From Glaciecola nitratireducens FR1064 (GTDB lineage Bacteria; Pseudomonadota; Gammaproteobacteria; Enterobacterales; Alteromonadaceae), in the NCBI RefSeq assembly GCF_000226565.1, contig NC_016041.1:620001-684000 (forward strand): a stretch of DNA of 64,000 nucleotides. Reading direction: 5' to 3'. The translations under genes were made by a program, and so were the position numbers. Within the stretch, counting starts at the first letter, position 1; the number at the start of each line of letters is the position of its first letter. Positions 1 through 10,100 of this stretch are shown here, piece after piece. The notes beneath the pieces are model-generated. The model made no database searches. It saw nothing but the letters and a program-made list of their open reading frames with translations, and was not told where the DNA came from.

Positions 1-753
1 GAATTTCTGCTAGATGAGTCTCGACAGTTTGCAGGCGTAGTTGAATCAATAACAGCCGATAGCTTGGAAGTGCTCGATTTGGGTTATGAGCGCATAATGT
101 CTCGTCGGGCTTGGGGCGTATCGCCTAAAAATATTGGTCAGGCAATGGCGATGCATGCGCTACTCGACCCACATATCGACCTGTGTATTCTGACGGGCCC
201 TGCAGGGAGTGGTAAAACTCTACTTGCTTTGGCTGCGGCGCTCGAGATGATCGTTGAGAAAAGCATGTATGACAAAATCATTGTCACTCGTTCAACGCCT
301 GAAATTGCTGAATCCATTGGCTTTTTGCCTGGCACCGAGGAAGAAAAAATGGCTCCTTGGTTGTCGGCAATAACCGATTCTTTGGAAGTGTTGCATAAAA
401 ACGATGAGAGCACTAAAGGCTCGATGAGTTACATTATGGAAAAGGCGAATATTCAGTTTAAATCGGTTAACTTTATGCGTGGTCGCAGTATTCAAAATGC
501 GATTGTTATATTAGATGAATCACAGAACTTAACGGCATCACAGCTGAAAACCATAATCACACGCTGCGGAGAAGGCACTAAACTCATTTGCTGCGGTAAT
601 TTGGCGCAAATTGACAGTAACTATCTGAGTGCAGTTACATCAGGTTTAACTTATATTGTGGAAAAGTTTAAAAACTTTTCAGGAAGCGCTACTTTCAACT
701 TAGACGGGGTTGTTAGAAGCCGCTTAGCAGAATTTGCTGAGAAAGAACTATAG
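1..753 (+). CDS. PhoH-family ATPase, C-terminal part (5' end outside window)
   Basis: The reading frame is open to the first base, so the gene starts upstream; the TTG at 64 is only an internal codon. The visible part has a Walker A motif (GPAGSGKT), a Walker B-like ILDESQN, and the PhoH-typical segments TRSTPEIAESIGFLPG and CGNLAQID. It therefore belongs to the PhoH P-loop ATPases related to superfamily 1 helicases. Such proteins often carry an N-terminal PIN ribonuclease domain (the PIN-PhoH, or PhoH2, type). That half would lie upstream and cannot be seen. It most likely acts on RNA in the cytoplasm. No terminator is evident in the 161 bases that follow. Confidence 0.9.
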   Translation, partial: EFLLDESRQFAGVVESITADSLEVLDLGYERIMSRRAWGVSPKNIGQAMAMHALLDPHIDLCILTGPAGSGKTLLALAAALEMIVEKSMYDKIIVTRSTPEIAESIGFLPGTEEEKMAPWLSAITDSLEVLHKNDESTKGSMSYIMEKANIQFKSVNFMRGRSIQNAIVILDESQNLTASQLKTIITRCGEGTKLICCGNLAQIDSNYLSAVTSGLTYIVEKFKNFSGSATFNLDGVVRSRLAEFAEKEL

Positions 754-914
754 CTTTGGCACTAATTTAAATAGATGATATCATGCGTGTTTTTTAAACA
801 ATGTTGTTTTACGTAAGTTTTTAAGCCAATGGTCGATAACCAGTTCGCATGGTGAAATATTAATCCGCCAAGCATCTGTAAAAGAAATAGTAAATTTAGA
901 GAAGTAAGGGTTAC

Positions 915-1844
915 ATGATAGAAAAGCGCGCCACCATTCTGGTTGTTGATGATGAGCGGATCAATATTCAGATTTTAAATAACGCCCTAGGTGACCAATA
1001 CAATATCCTTGCTGCGATGACTGGTGAGCGAGCGATTAAAGTGGCTTCTGAATCACTTCCCTGTCTTATTTTGCTCGATATTGTTTTGCCAGACATAAGC
1101 GGCCACGATGTCTGCCGAGCTTTGAAAAGCAATGAGTTAACACAGCATATTCCCATTATTTTTATTACGGCACAAAGCGGAGCTGACGATGAACTCATAG
1201 GCTTAGAGTTAGGTGCCAGTGATTATTTTCGAAAGCCTTTCGTTTTACCGCTGGTTAAAGCGCGTATCCGTAATCAAATCGAATTAGTCCAAAAGACCGC
1301 TGAGCTTGAGAGGTTGGCATGGATTGATGGTTTAACCGGAGTCTCGAACAGGCGCCGATTTGACCAACTGTATTTCGATGCCTGCAAATATGCAAAACGA
1401 AACAAGCGCCGTATTTCTATCCTTCTTTTAGATATTGATTTTTTTAAACAATATAACGACCATTACGGCCATGTGAAAGGTGATGAAGTCCTTAAAAAGG
1501 TAGCACGAACAATTGAACAATGCGCATCTCGCCCTCTCGATCTAGTTGCTCGCTATGGCGGGGAAGAGTTTGTGATACTGCTGACGGATTCAAGCGAATC
1601 CGAAGGTGCTATGCTCGCCGAGAAAGTCCGTGAAAAAATAGAAGAGTTGGCAATTCCTCATATTAAATCGACTATTCACAAAGCGGTAACTATTAGCATT
1701 GGCGTAACTACAAGCTCTGATAAAGGCTCTGCATTTGATTGTAGAAAGTTGCTAGAAGTAGCCGACCGATGCTTATATGAAGCTAAGTCTATGGGGCGAA
1801 ATACAGTGGTTTCTACTGATTTTAGACCAGAAATGACTGAATAA
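915..1844 (+). CDS. REC-GGDEF response regulator (diguanylate cyclase, PleD/WspR-like)
   Basis: The 309-residue protein has an N-terminal receiver domain (about 7-125) with acidic pocket VVDDE, phospho-acceptor D55 in LLDIVLPD and the conserved lysine in RKPF. A GGDEF domain follows (about 140-300). Its active-site motif is GGEEF, and RPLD five residues upstream is an intact RxxD inhibitory site for product feedback. It should make c-di-GMP from two GTP when phosphorylated by an unidentified kinase. The ATG has an AAGGG ribosome site five bases upstream. It has the same architecture and I-site type as the cyclase at 6130-7053, so the two are probably paralogues. It appears monocistronic. Confidence 0.93.
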   Translation: MIEKRATILVVDDERINIQILNNALGDQYNILAAMTGERAIKVASESLPCLILLDIVLPDISGHDVCRALKSNELTQHIPIIFITAQSGADDELIGLELGASDYFRKPFVLPLVKARIRNQIELVQKTAELERLAWIDGLTGVSNRRRFDQLYFDACKYAKRNKRRISILLLDIDFFKQYNDHYGHVKGDEVLKKVARTIEQCASRPLDLVARYGGEEFVILLTDSSESEGAMLAEKVREKIEELAIPHIKSTIHKAVTISIGVTTSSDKGSAFDCRKLLEVADRCLYEAKSMGRNTVVSTDFRPEMTE

Positions 1845-2030
1845 ACCTAAGACCAGGCGTCAAGCTTTTAATTGGCGCGTAGGCTAACTTAAAGGAGTCA
1901 ATTATTCCTTGCAGCTAAACGCAGATTGCTCCAATCTTCACTTTTAATTTTACCTGTATCAATACATTCTTCATTCGTTAGAAAGCACCGAGTTATAGTC
2001 TCTCGGCCTGCCAATAAAAGCATGTAGCAA

Positions 2031-2074
2031 ATGTTATATTATAACTTTACACATTAAATGTTATAGTATAACAT
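2031..2074 (+). promoter_or_regulatory. Two tandem Zur-type operators upstream of the zinc receptor gene
   Basis: A perfect palindrome ATGTTATA-G-TATAACAT lies at 2058-2074. A second copy with one mismatch, ATGTTATA-T-TATAACTT, lies at 2031-2047. Their centres are 27 bases apart. The pattern matches the known gammaproteobacterial Zur consensus (ATGTTATA-N-TATAACAT core). They end 44 bases before the GTG of the TonB receptor, a suitable place for repression when zinc is plentiful. Sequence match only; binding is inferred. Confidence 0.85.
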
Positions 2075-2118
2075 CTTAATCACTATCTAAAATCTTCTTT
2101 TAATATGGATTATATATT

Positions 2119-4617
2119 GTGACCAGCTTACCTAAACCACTCACTTTTCTGTCATTATCTGTTCTATCCACTTTTGCTATTTCAATTCAAGCACAAACCT
2201 TATCTGGTGTTGTTCTCGACAAATCAGGGCAAGCTTTAGATGAAGGTAGAGTGCAGATTATGGGAACGAACATAAGCACGCCTATTCTCGCTGATGGTCG
2301 GTTTATTTTTGATAATGTAAAACCGGGTAATGTTGAAATTCACGTTGCGAGTTCAAAGCACATACATTCAAAAACAGAACTCACAATCCCTGAATTAGGC
2401 CTGTTTGATGTTGAAATTGTAGTTGCCAATTCGAGTATCGAAATATTTGATGTCACAGCGAGTGCTTTTCATGCTTCAACGATAGAGTCCGCAGCACCAG
2501 TAAGCGTGATCGCAGGCGATGAGCTTCGCAAAAAACAAGCGTCTACGCTTGGGGATACACTTAAAAATGAAGTCGGTGTGCATTCTACCTTTTACGGTTC
2601 GGTTGCGAGTTCGCCAATCATTAGAGGACTAGATGGCCCACGCGTATTGGTCACACAAAATGGTTTAGATTCTGGTGATGCTTCGCGTGTTAGCCCAGAT
2701 CATGTCGTTGCTACCGATACGTCAACTGCAACACAGATAGAAGTTTTAAGAGGCCCAGCAACACTATTTTATGGTAGTGGCGCGATTGGTGGGGTAGTCA
2801 ATGTTGTCGACCAGCGTATTCCCGACAATAATGATTGGGAAGGCGAAGTATCAACAGACCGCAATACCAATAACAGTGAAGAAACTTTTTCCGGTTTTAT
2901 TAAGGGTGGCAAGGACAATATCGCCTTTAATGTACAAGGTTATTATCGCGATGCAGATGACTACCGAATTCCTGGTTACGCAGAAAATGAAGAAGCTCAT
3001 TCTGAAGATGAAGGTGAGGAGGCGCACAGCGAGCATGAGGGCGAAAAAAAAGGCGTGGTAGAAAATTCCTCTAGCAGAACAAAAGGAATTACTGTTGGCG
3101 CTAGCTATTTACTCGACAACGGGCACATTGGATTTTCTGTAGAACATATGTCGAGTTTTTACGGTGTTCCTGGACATGCTCACGAGGATGAGCATAGCGA
3201 TGAGACCAATGTAGATGCAAGTGAACCCATGGACGAAGAGATCGTTCAAGGTGATCTACAGCAAAATCGCTACCAAATCTCAAGTGAGCTTCAGTTAAAT
3301 ACTGATGCAATAAGTGCAGTTAATACCAGCTTTGCCTTTACAGATTACAAGCATGCCGAAATTGAGAACGGAGAAATAGGCACTGTTTTCAAAAATAAAT
3401 CTCACGAGGCTCGCGTAGAGCTTATTCACCAGCCGATTGCAGGCTGGCGTGGTGGCTTCAGCTTCCATTACAAAGCCAGTGATTTTGAAGCCATTGGCGA
3501 CGAAGCATTTACGCCTCCTTCAAAAACTAATAGCTTTGGGATTGGCGTTATAGAGGAACAACACTTTGGTGACGTCCTGTTTCAACTGGGTGCAAGAATT
3601 GAACGCGTAGAAATTGATGTACCAGCAATTCAAATCGGCGAAACAGCCTTCTTGGCAATGCATTCAGAAGCAGAGCATTTAGAGGCAGATCATGACGCTG
3701 TTGAAGGCCATGACCTTGAAAACTCTCTTGGTGGAATTCAGTCGAGCAATGCTTCATTTACCCCGATAAGTGCTTCTATTGGTGCAGTATGGGACTTTAC
3801 TGAGGGATATAATCTAGGCTTGTCTTATGTTTACGCTCAACGAGCGCCATCTAGCTCTGAAATATACAGTTTTGGTCCGCACATAGGCACCAGTACTTAT
3901 GAGCTCGGTGCATTTTACGACATTACTGATGACGGTGACGTGATTTTCCAGGCGCAAGATTTGGCTGTAGAAAAATCGAATAACATCGACATCTCGCTCA
4001 GAAAATTTAGTGGAGAATTTGGTTTTGTATTAAATGCATTTTATAACCAAGTGAACGACTATTATTTTGCAGCAGACTCTGGCTTTGTCGTTGAAGGCGA
4101 GCATGACGAAACTGATGAGCTGGTGGACAACATGGCAGAAGAACACGGTGATGAATTACCCGTGTTTCTTTTCACCGCTGTTGATGCAGACCTTTACGGG
4201 TTTGAAGCTCAAGTTAACTGGCAAGCTACGGCATCGTTACAACTTCAAGCACAGGGTGATTTAGTGCGCACAAAGTTGAATGAAAATATGGGCGAGAGCC
4301 AATACTTACCAAGAACACCGCCGTCAAGAGTGGGCGTGAGTGCTAACTATGTTCTGGGTGATTGGCAAGCTGAACTTTCATTGCACAAGTACTTTACACA
4401 AGACAGAGTTGCTGAATTTGAAAGCGAAACCAAAGGCTACACCTTAGTGGATCTTGATATTAACTATCTTACATCTTTCAATAATACAGACCTTACGTTT
4501 TATTTGAAGGGGCGTAATTTAGGGGATGAAGAGGCACGCGTGCACACTTCCTTCTTAAAAGACCTGACGCCGGTACAAGGTCGTTCGTTTATCGTTGGTA
4601 TAAGAGCTAATTTTTAA
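2119..4617 (+). CDS. znuD: ZnuD-like TonB-dependent outer-membrane zinc receptor
   Basis: The 832-residue protein has a signal peptide (1-25, cleavage after IQA), a carboxypeptidase-regulatory-like domain (about 27-105), a TonB plug (about 115-230) and a 22-strand-type barrel ending in an aromatic residue (RANF). Four predicted loops are crowded with His, Asp and Glu: about 289-312, 351-375, 514-535 and 658-680. Such clusters are typical of zinc-capturing ZnuD receptors. The tandem Zur-type operators upstream support zinc as substrate. The start is GTG, because the upstream ATG at 2105 runs into TGA just before it; no Shine-Dalgarno sequence is visible. It would import zinc across the outer membrane using TonB energy. 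Nickel or another divalent metal is the main alternative. Confidence 0.88.
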   Translation: MTSLPKPLTFLSLSVLSTFAISIQAQTLSGVVLDKSGQALDEGRVQIMGTNISTPILADGRFIFDNVKPGNVEIHVASSKHIHSKTELTIPELGLFDVEIVVANSSIEIFDVTASAFHASTIESAAPVSVIAGDELRKKQASTLGDTLKNEVGVHSTFYGSVASSPIIRGLDGPRVLVTQNGLDSGDASRVSPDHVVATDTSTATQIEVLRGPATLFYGSGAIGGVVNVVDQRIPDNNDWEGEVSTDRNTNNSEETFSGFIKGGKDNIAFNVQGYYRDADDYRIPGYAENEEAHSEDEGEEAHSEHEGEKKGVVENSSSRTKGITVGASYLLDNGHIGFSVEHMSSFYGVPGHAHEDEHSDETNVDASEPMDEEIVQGDLQQNRYQISSELQLNTDAISAVNTSFAFTDYKHAEIENGEIGTVFKNKSHEARVELIHQPIAGWRGGFSFHYKASDFEAIGDEAFTPPSKTNSFGIGVIEEQHFGDVLFQLGARIERVEIDVPAIQIGETAFLAMHSEAEHLEADHDAVEGHDLENSLGGIQSSNASFTPISASIGAVWDFTEGYNLGLSYVYAQRAPSSSEIYSFGPHIGTSTYELGAFYDITDDGDVIFQAQDLAVEKSNNIDISLRKFSGEFGFVLNAFYNQVNDYYFAADSGFVVEGEHDETDELVDNMAEEHGDELPVFLFTAVDADLYGFEAQVNWQATASLQLQAQGDLVRTKLNENMGESQYLPRTPPSRVGVSANYVLGDWQAELSLHKYFTQDRVAEFESETKGYTLVDLDINYLTSFNNTDLTFYLKGRNLGDEEARVHTSFLKDLTPVQGRSFIVGIRANF

Positions 4618-4718
4618 TTAGTCTTAGACAGAGCCTCGCCTGCCAGTTAACATGTTGTTTACATTTGCGCATCCTTCTATTTTTTAGACTGGATGCGTCT
4701 AACAGCAAAGGGTAGGAA

Positions 4719-6128
4719 ATGAGTATTAGTCAGCCAAACGAAAACATACTGTACATCGTTTTAATAAGCTGTGCGGCAACCATAGGCGGCTTTTTGTTTG
4801 GCTTTGACAGCGGTGTTATTAATGGCACTTACGATGGGCTAAGCGCTGCGTTTAATACTTCCGATTTGTCCGGTGGATTTAATATCGCGAGCATGCTCTT
4901 AGGCTGCGCTATAGGTGCTCTTTTTGCTGGCGTATTAGCCGACGTTTTAGGTCGTAAAACCTTACTCATTATTTCTTCTATTTTTTTCCTCGTGAGCGCT
5001 TGGGGATCAGGCGTGTCCGCCAGTTCATTGGAATTCGTGGTTTACCGTATTCTCGGCGGCTTGGCCGTGGGCGCCGCATCAGTAATGGCGCCAGCCTACA
5101 TTAGCGAAATAGCTCCGGCGAGGTTGCGCGGTAGATTGGTGTCAATTCAGCAAATTGCAATCATCTTCGGTTTGTTCGGCGCATTCGTGAGTAACTACGC
5201 TTTAGCAACATATGCTGGCTTATCAACAGACATTTTGTGGATGGGCTTCGAAGCCTGGCGCTGGATGTTTTGGGTTGAACTGCTGCCTGCGGCCTTGTTC
5301 TTTTTGATTCTTTTTCTTATCCCTGAAAGTCCGCGCTATTTGGTGTTGAGCCAACAGTTTGATAAGGCAAGTATTGTGTTAACTAAACTCTATGGCGCTT
5401 CTGCGGCAGCAACCTTGGTGCACGAAATCAAGGCTTCAATTGAAAATAAAGATACCAAACCCACTATCGTCGATTTAATTGATAAGGCTAGCCACCGCGT
5501 GAGGCCCATTGTGTGGGTTGCAATCGGCTTGGCAACTTTCCAACAACTGGTGGGCATAAACGTCGTTTTTTATTACGGTACTGTACTTTGGCAAGCAGTA
5601 GGTTATTCCGAATCGGATGCTCTATTAATTAATGTTATAAGTGCCAGTGTGAGCATTGCGGCTTGCCTTATTGCTGTCAAAGTAATTGATAAAGCCGGTC
5701 GCAAACCATTATTGGTTATTGGTTCCCTTGGCATGGCGATAACGCTCGGGCTTATGGTTTTTGCATTCATGAATTCAGAGTTCAATACACAAACCAACAA
5801 ACTAGTGATGGGTGAGATGGGTATGCTAGCACTAATTGCGGCAAATGCTTATGTGTTCTTTTTCAATTTGAGTTGGGGGCCCGTGATGTGGGTAATGCTC
5901 GGTGAAATGTTCCCTAATAAAATTCGCGGCTCTGGCTTAGCCGTTGCTGGCTTAGCGCAATGGGCAACAAACTTCGCAGTTATCATGCTGTTTCCAATAA
6001 TGTTAGCCAGTATTGGTCTTGCGGGGGCCTACGGCTTTTATACTTTGTGTGCGTTCATTTCTATTTTCTTTGTTATTAAATATGTGCAAGAGACAAAGGG
6101 TAGAGCATTAGAAGATATGCAGGGATAG
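4719..6128 (+). CDS. Sugar porter family MFS transporter
   Basis: The 469-residue protein has about 12 transmembrane segments and the signatures of the sugar porter family (XylE/GalP/GLUT type): GGFLFGFDSGVINGT in TM1, the loop motif DVLGRKT, PESPRYL after TM6 and QQLVGINVVFYYG in TM7. It probably brings a hexose or pentose across the inner membrane by proton symport. The exact sugar cannot be told from sequence. GGTAGGAA precedes the ATG. No sugar kinase or regulator is next to it. Its stop lies one base from the stop of the convergent cyclase gene. The link to the zinc receptor 101 bases upstream looks accidental. Confidence 0.9.
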   Translation: MSISQPNENILYIVLISCAATIGGFLFGFDSGVINGTYDGLSAAFNTSDLSGGFNIASMLLGCAIGALFAGVLADVLGRKTLLIISSIFFLVSAWGSGVSASSLEFVVYRILGGLAVGAASVMAPAYISEIAPARLRGRLVSIQQIAIIFGLFGAFVSNYALATYAGLSTDILWMGFEAWRWMFWVELLPAALFFLILFLIPESPRYLVLSQQFDKASIVLTKLYGASAAATLVHEIKASIENKDTKPTIVDLIDKASHRVRPIVWVAIGLATFQQLVGINVVFYYGTVLWQAVGYSESDALLINVISASVSIAACLIAVKVIDKAGRKPLLVIGSLGMAITLGLMVFAFMNSEFNTQTNKLVMGEMGMLALIAANAYVFFFNLSWGPVMWVMLGEMFPNKIRGSGLAVAGLAQWATNFAVIMLFPIMLASIGLAGAYGFYTLCAFISIFFVIKYVQETKGRALEDMQG

Positions 6129-6129
6129 T

Positions 6130-7053
6130 TTAAAAAGTAACAACTCTGTAGCAGTCTTTTCCATCATGCTTGGCTTTGTATAATGCTTTATCTGCAGCAT
6201 CAATTAACATCTCAGGATCTTCTTGCATAGTAGGTTTCATAGAACTGACGCCAATACTCAACGTAACAAAATCGCACACTTTTGACTCAGAATGAGGGAA
6301 GTTTAATGCATGGATACTTTGACGCACCTTTGTTGCAATAAATTCAGCACCCGATAAATCGGTATCTGGCAGTAAAATTACAAACTCTTCTCCACCAATA
6401 CGTGCAACCATATCGATAGGGCGGTCTACAGTTTGTTTTAAGGTTTTGGCAACGGCAATGAGGCACTTATCACCTTCAGGATGCCCGTAATGGTCGTTGA
6501 AACGTTTGAACTCATCGATATCTATCATCAGGAGGGAGATTGGTTTTTTGTCTCGAACTGCAAGCTTCCAATCGGATCTCATTGCTTCGTTAAATTTCCG
6601 CCTATTGGGCACGCCAGTCAACACGTCGGTAAGGGCAAGCTCTTCTAAATTCTTTAGATCGATAGATTGACGAATGTGTGCCTTTAGTCTGGCTCTTAGA
6701 ATTTTGACATTGATAGGTTTCGTTATGTAATCAATTGCGCCCATCTCAAAGCCTTTTTCCTGATCTTCTTGATGTTTTGCGCTAGTGATAAATATGACCG
6801 GAATGTTTTGAGTTTCTTCAGATTTTTTGAGTGCTTCACAAATTTGAAAGCCATCAACCGAGGGCATTTTTACATCAAGCAATATCAAGTCCGGCTTTTG
6901 TTCTGCCATCGCTTTTTGCAGGCAGTCCTCTGCCGACAACGTAAATATGACATCGTATTGGTCCCTAATTGCTTCGGCTATAAATTTAACCGTCGTGATG
7001 TCATCATCGACAATAAGTACAACAGGTTTTCTGGTGATAGTGTCGGAACTCAT
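6130..7053 (-). CDS. REC-GGDEF response regulator (diguanylate cyclase)
   Basis: The protein has 307 residues from the ATG whose complement is at 7051-7053. The frame extends to a TTG at 7113, but the ATG has an AGGG ribosome site and begins right before the receiver domain, so it is preferred. The receiver (about 10-130) has IVDDD, phospho-acceptor D60 in LLDVKMP and lysine in TKP. The GGDEF domain has GGEEF and an RPID inhibitory site five residues before it. It should make c-di-GMP on phosphorylation. It is divergent from the hybrid kinase at 7140 with an 86-base gap, which makes that kinase a plausible partner. Confidence 0.93.
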   Translation of the reverse strand: MSSDTITRKPVVLIVDDDITTVKFIAEAIRDQYDVIFTLSAEDCLQKAMAEQKPDLILLDVKMPSVDGFQICEALKKSEETQNIPVIFITSAKHQEDQEKGFEMGAIDYITKPINVKILRARLKAHIRQSIDLKNLEELALTDVLTGVPNRRKFNEAMRSDWKLAVRDKKPISLLMIDIDEFKRFNDHYGHPEGDKCLIAVAKTLKQTVDRPIDMVARIGGEEFVILLPDTDLSGAEFIATKVRQSIHALNFPHSESKVCDFVTLSIGVSSMKPTMQEDPEMLIDAADKALYKAKHDGKDCYRVVTF

Positions 7054-7139
7054 TAATTGCCCTGTTAAAGTCTTCCTCTTGAGTTTATAGTGCGTTAAAT
7101 CAATTGTATACAAATTGTTCTATCTTCTAGGAGTTTATA

Positions 7140-10100
7140 ATGGGCGAATCGTTAGAGTCCTTATTCCGTTCTGACTACATGCCGCATGGTCACTGCTATT
7201 TGTGGAAGCCTGAGATTTTGTGGCTGAATGTTATTTCTGACGTTATGATTACCTTTGCTTACTTTTCCATTCCTATTGCTATTTATTATTTCGTGAAACA
7301 GAGAGCAGATTTACAGTTCAAAGGTATCTTCATTTTATTCTCGCTGTTTATTTTATTTTGCGGTATTACGCATGCCATTAGTATATTTGTGATTTGGCAC
7401 GGTATTTATGGGATACATGGGCTTGCGAAGTTTGCCACGGCCATCGTGTCTTGCATTACGGCGTATAAAGTTTATCAGTCAATTCCTCTAGCGCTAAAAT
7501 TGCCAACCCAAGATAGCCTGAAAGCTGCTTATGAAAAAGTGAATGAGGAAAGGATTGAACGACTCAAACTAGAGGGTAAAGCGAATGAAGAAGCAATGTT
7601 GAGGGAGTCAACAAACATTGCTCATGTCGGTGTATTTGCAATTGATGAAAATGGAAAAGTAATCATTGCCAATGATGCTGCTTGTCAGATTTTTGAAACA
7701 TCAAAGGTGGAAATTGAAAACATACCCATTCAAGAGTTGATTGAAATAAAAAAGATTTCACAAAAAAATGGAAAATCCACCTGGATTAAGCCTTCTGATT
7801 TACAAAAATTGTGGCAGTTGCAGTTTGACGACAAAATTCAAGATAAGTTTATTCATATTATTTATGCGGTAACGCAAACTGGGCATAGAGTGCCACTCAG
7901 TTTCAAGCTAACGTCGAACGAGAGCAATGACAGCATAAATACGGGAATTGCGGTTGCCTTTGCTTCATTCCAAGATATAAGTGAACAGTTGAGGTATCAA
8001 CAGGCTTTGGCTGAAAGCGAAGCGACAACCCGCAGTATTATCGAATCACTGCCTATCGGTATGCACGTATTCAAGAAGAATAAGAATAGCTTTATTCTAA
8101 GTGGTTATAACAATGCTGCTGAAAAAATACTGGCTCTTGATCATAAGCAACTGTTGCATAGGGAAATTGAGGAAGCTTTTCCCGATATTGCTGATACCGA
8201 GATGCCTAGAATTTATAAAAATATCGCACAGAAAGGGGGGCATTGGACCAATCAAGCGGTTGATTATGAACATGGCAATATTAAGGGAGTCTACGATGTT
8301 CAGTGTTTCCAAAGTGTTAAAAACACCGCTATCGTGTTGTTTGAGGATGTAACAGAACAGATTAAGGCTAAAAAAGCGATAGCTGCCAAGGAGTTATTCA
8401 TTAAAACGGCATTCAACGCCTCTATTACCGGCGTTATCGTCTACAGCTTTGAGTCGAATAAAATTGAGTTTGTTAATGAAAGCTTCACCGAGATTACCGG
8501 ATATAGCATGGATGTTGCGCTTAATATGGATGAGGCGGCTATGGCTAACTTAGTCCATCCGGATGACAAGCTCCATGCCTTAGAACACTGGCAAGCCCTG
8601 AAAAAGCTAGACACTGACGCGATGGCGCATATTAACTACCGATTAAAGCATAACAGTGGGCATTGGGTTTGGTGTTTGGCCAAAGACGTTGTGTTTGAAA
8701 AAGATGCTACTGGCAAGGTTGTTCGCTATATGAGCAGTTTCTTAGATATTTCCGAAATGAAGGCCATGCAAAACAACCTAATCAAGCTGAAGGAGTCGGC
8801 TGAATCGGCCAGCGCTGCAAAAAGTTCATTCTTGGCAAACATGAGTCATGAAATACGCACGCCTATGAATGCAATTTTAGGCTTAACTAACGTAGTCCTG
8901 CGCATGGATTTGGGTGCTAAACAGCGTGATTATCTCAGCAGAGTCGAAGCATCTTCGCAGTCCCTTCTCAGCTTGCTAAACGATATTTTAGATTATTCCA
9001 AAATTGAAGCAGGCAAATTAAGGATCAATAAAGAGGTTTTTGAACTTAACTTTGTGATCGATAACTGCACCGGCTTATTTGGCTTTTTGGCTGAGCAAAA
9101 GGGTATTGAATTTGTGGTCAGTAAAGAAAGTAGCTTGTCAAAATACTATTTAGGCGATCCGATACGCCTCAGTCAGATTATCAATAATTTATTGGGTAAC
9201 GCGGTTAAATTTACTAGTGCAGGCAAGATAGAAATGAAAGTATCTCGGGTCGTTATAGACGATGTTGAATCACTTAGTTTTAAAGTTGCCGATTCTGGTA
9301 TTGGTATGTCGCAAGCACAGGCTGAGTTAATCTTTGATGTTTTCTCGCAGGCTGATATTTCTATTAGTCGACAATATGGCGGAACGGGTCTTGGATTGGC
9401 AATTAGTCGCTCACTAACACATTTACTGGGCGGTAATTTAAGTTTTGAGACTGAGTTGGACAAGGGAAGTGTATTTGAGGTGATATTACCGTTTTCTCCC
9501 GCTGACTATGCAGACTTAAGCAATGTTGAGTCGAACACATCTACAGTTGATTTTCCAAACGATGGCAGTGCAGGGTTCGATATTGTTGAATTTGAGGACG
9601 TGAAAGCACTTGTTGTCGAAGATAATATGACAAATCAAGTGGTTGCCGTTGAGTTCTTATCCCAGTTAAATATTGAGTCAGTGTGTGTGAATAATGGTTT
9701 AGAAGCAATAAATGCGGTTGAAACGGATGTATTTGATTTTATTTTGATGGACTTACAAATGCCGGTGATGGATGGATATAGTGCAAGTAAAGTCATAAAA
9801 GCGACACCACATGGTAAAGACATTCCAATAATTGCAATGTCTGCGGCGGTCTCTGAATCTGACATTGAAAAAGTAGCGGCGTCGGGAATGGATCGTCATC
9901 TGCCTAAGCCATTTAGTTTACTCCTTCTGTTTCAAAGACTATCGGAATTTTTAAGCCACAAGAAGTCAAATGTGCGAGTGCTGCCCTCCAGCCAAAAATG
10001 GGATTTATCTAAATTTCCGAAAAATTTTAATATTGCCGATGCCATGAGAAAAGTGAGTGATGATGAGGCTCTATACTTAAAGCTTATACAGAGTTTTGCA

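Noticed and set aside
4634-4660. GTTAACATGTTGT near 4647, seen again near 14451
   Set aside because: Only about 13 bases, after unrelated genes, with no further symmetry; chance is sufficient.
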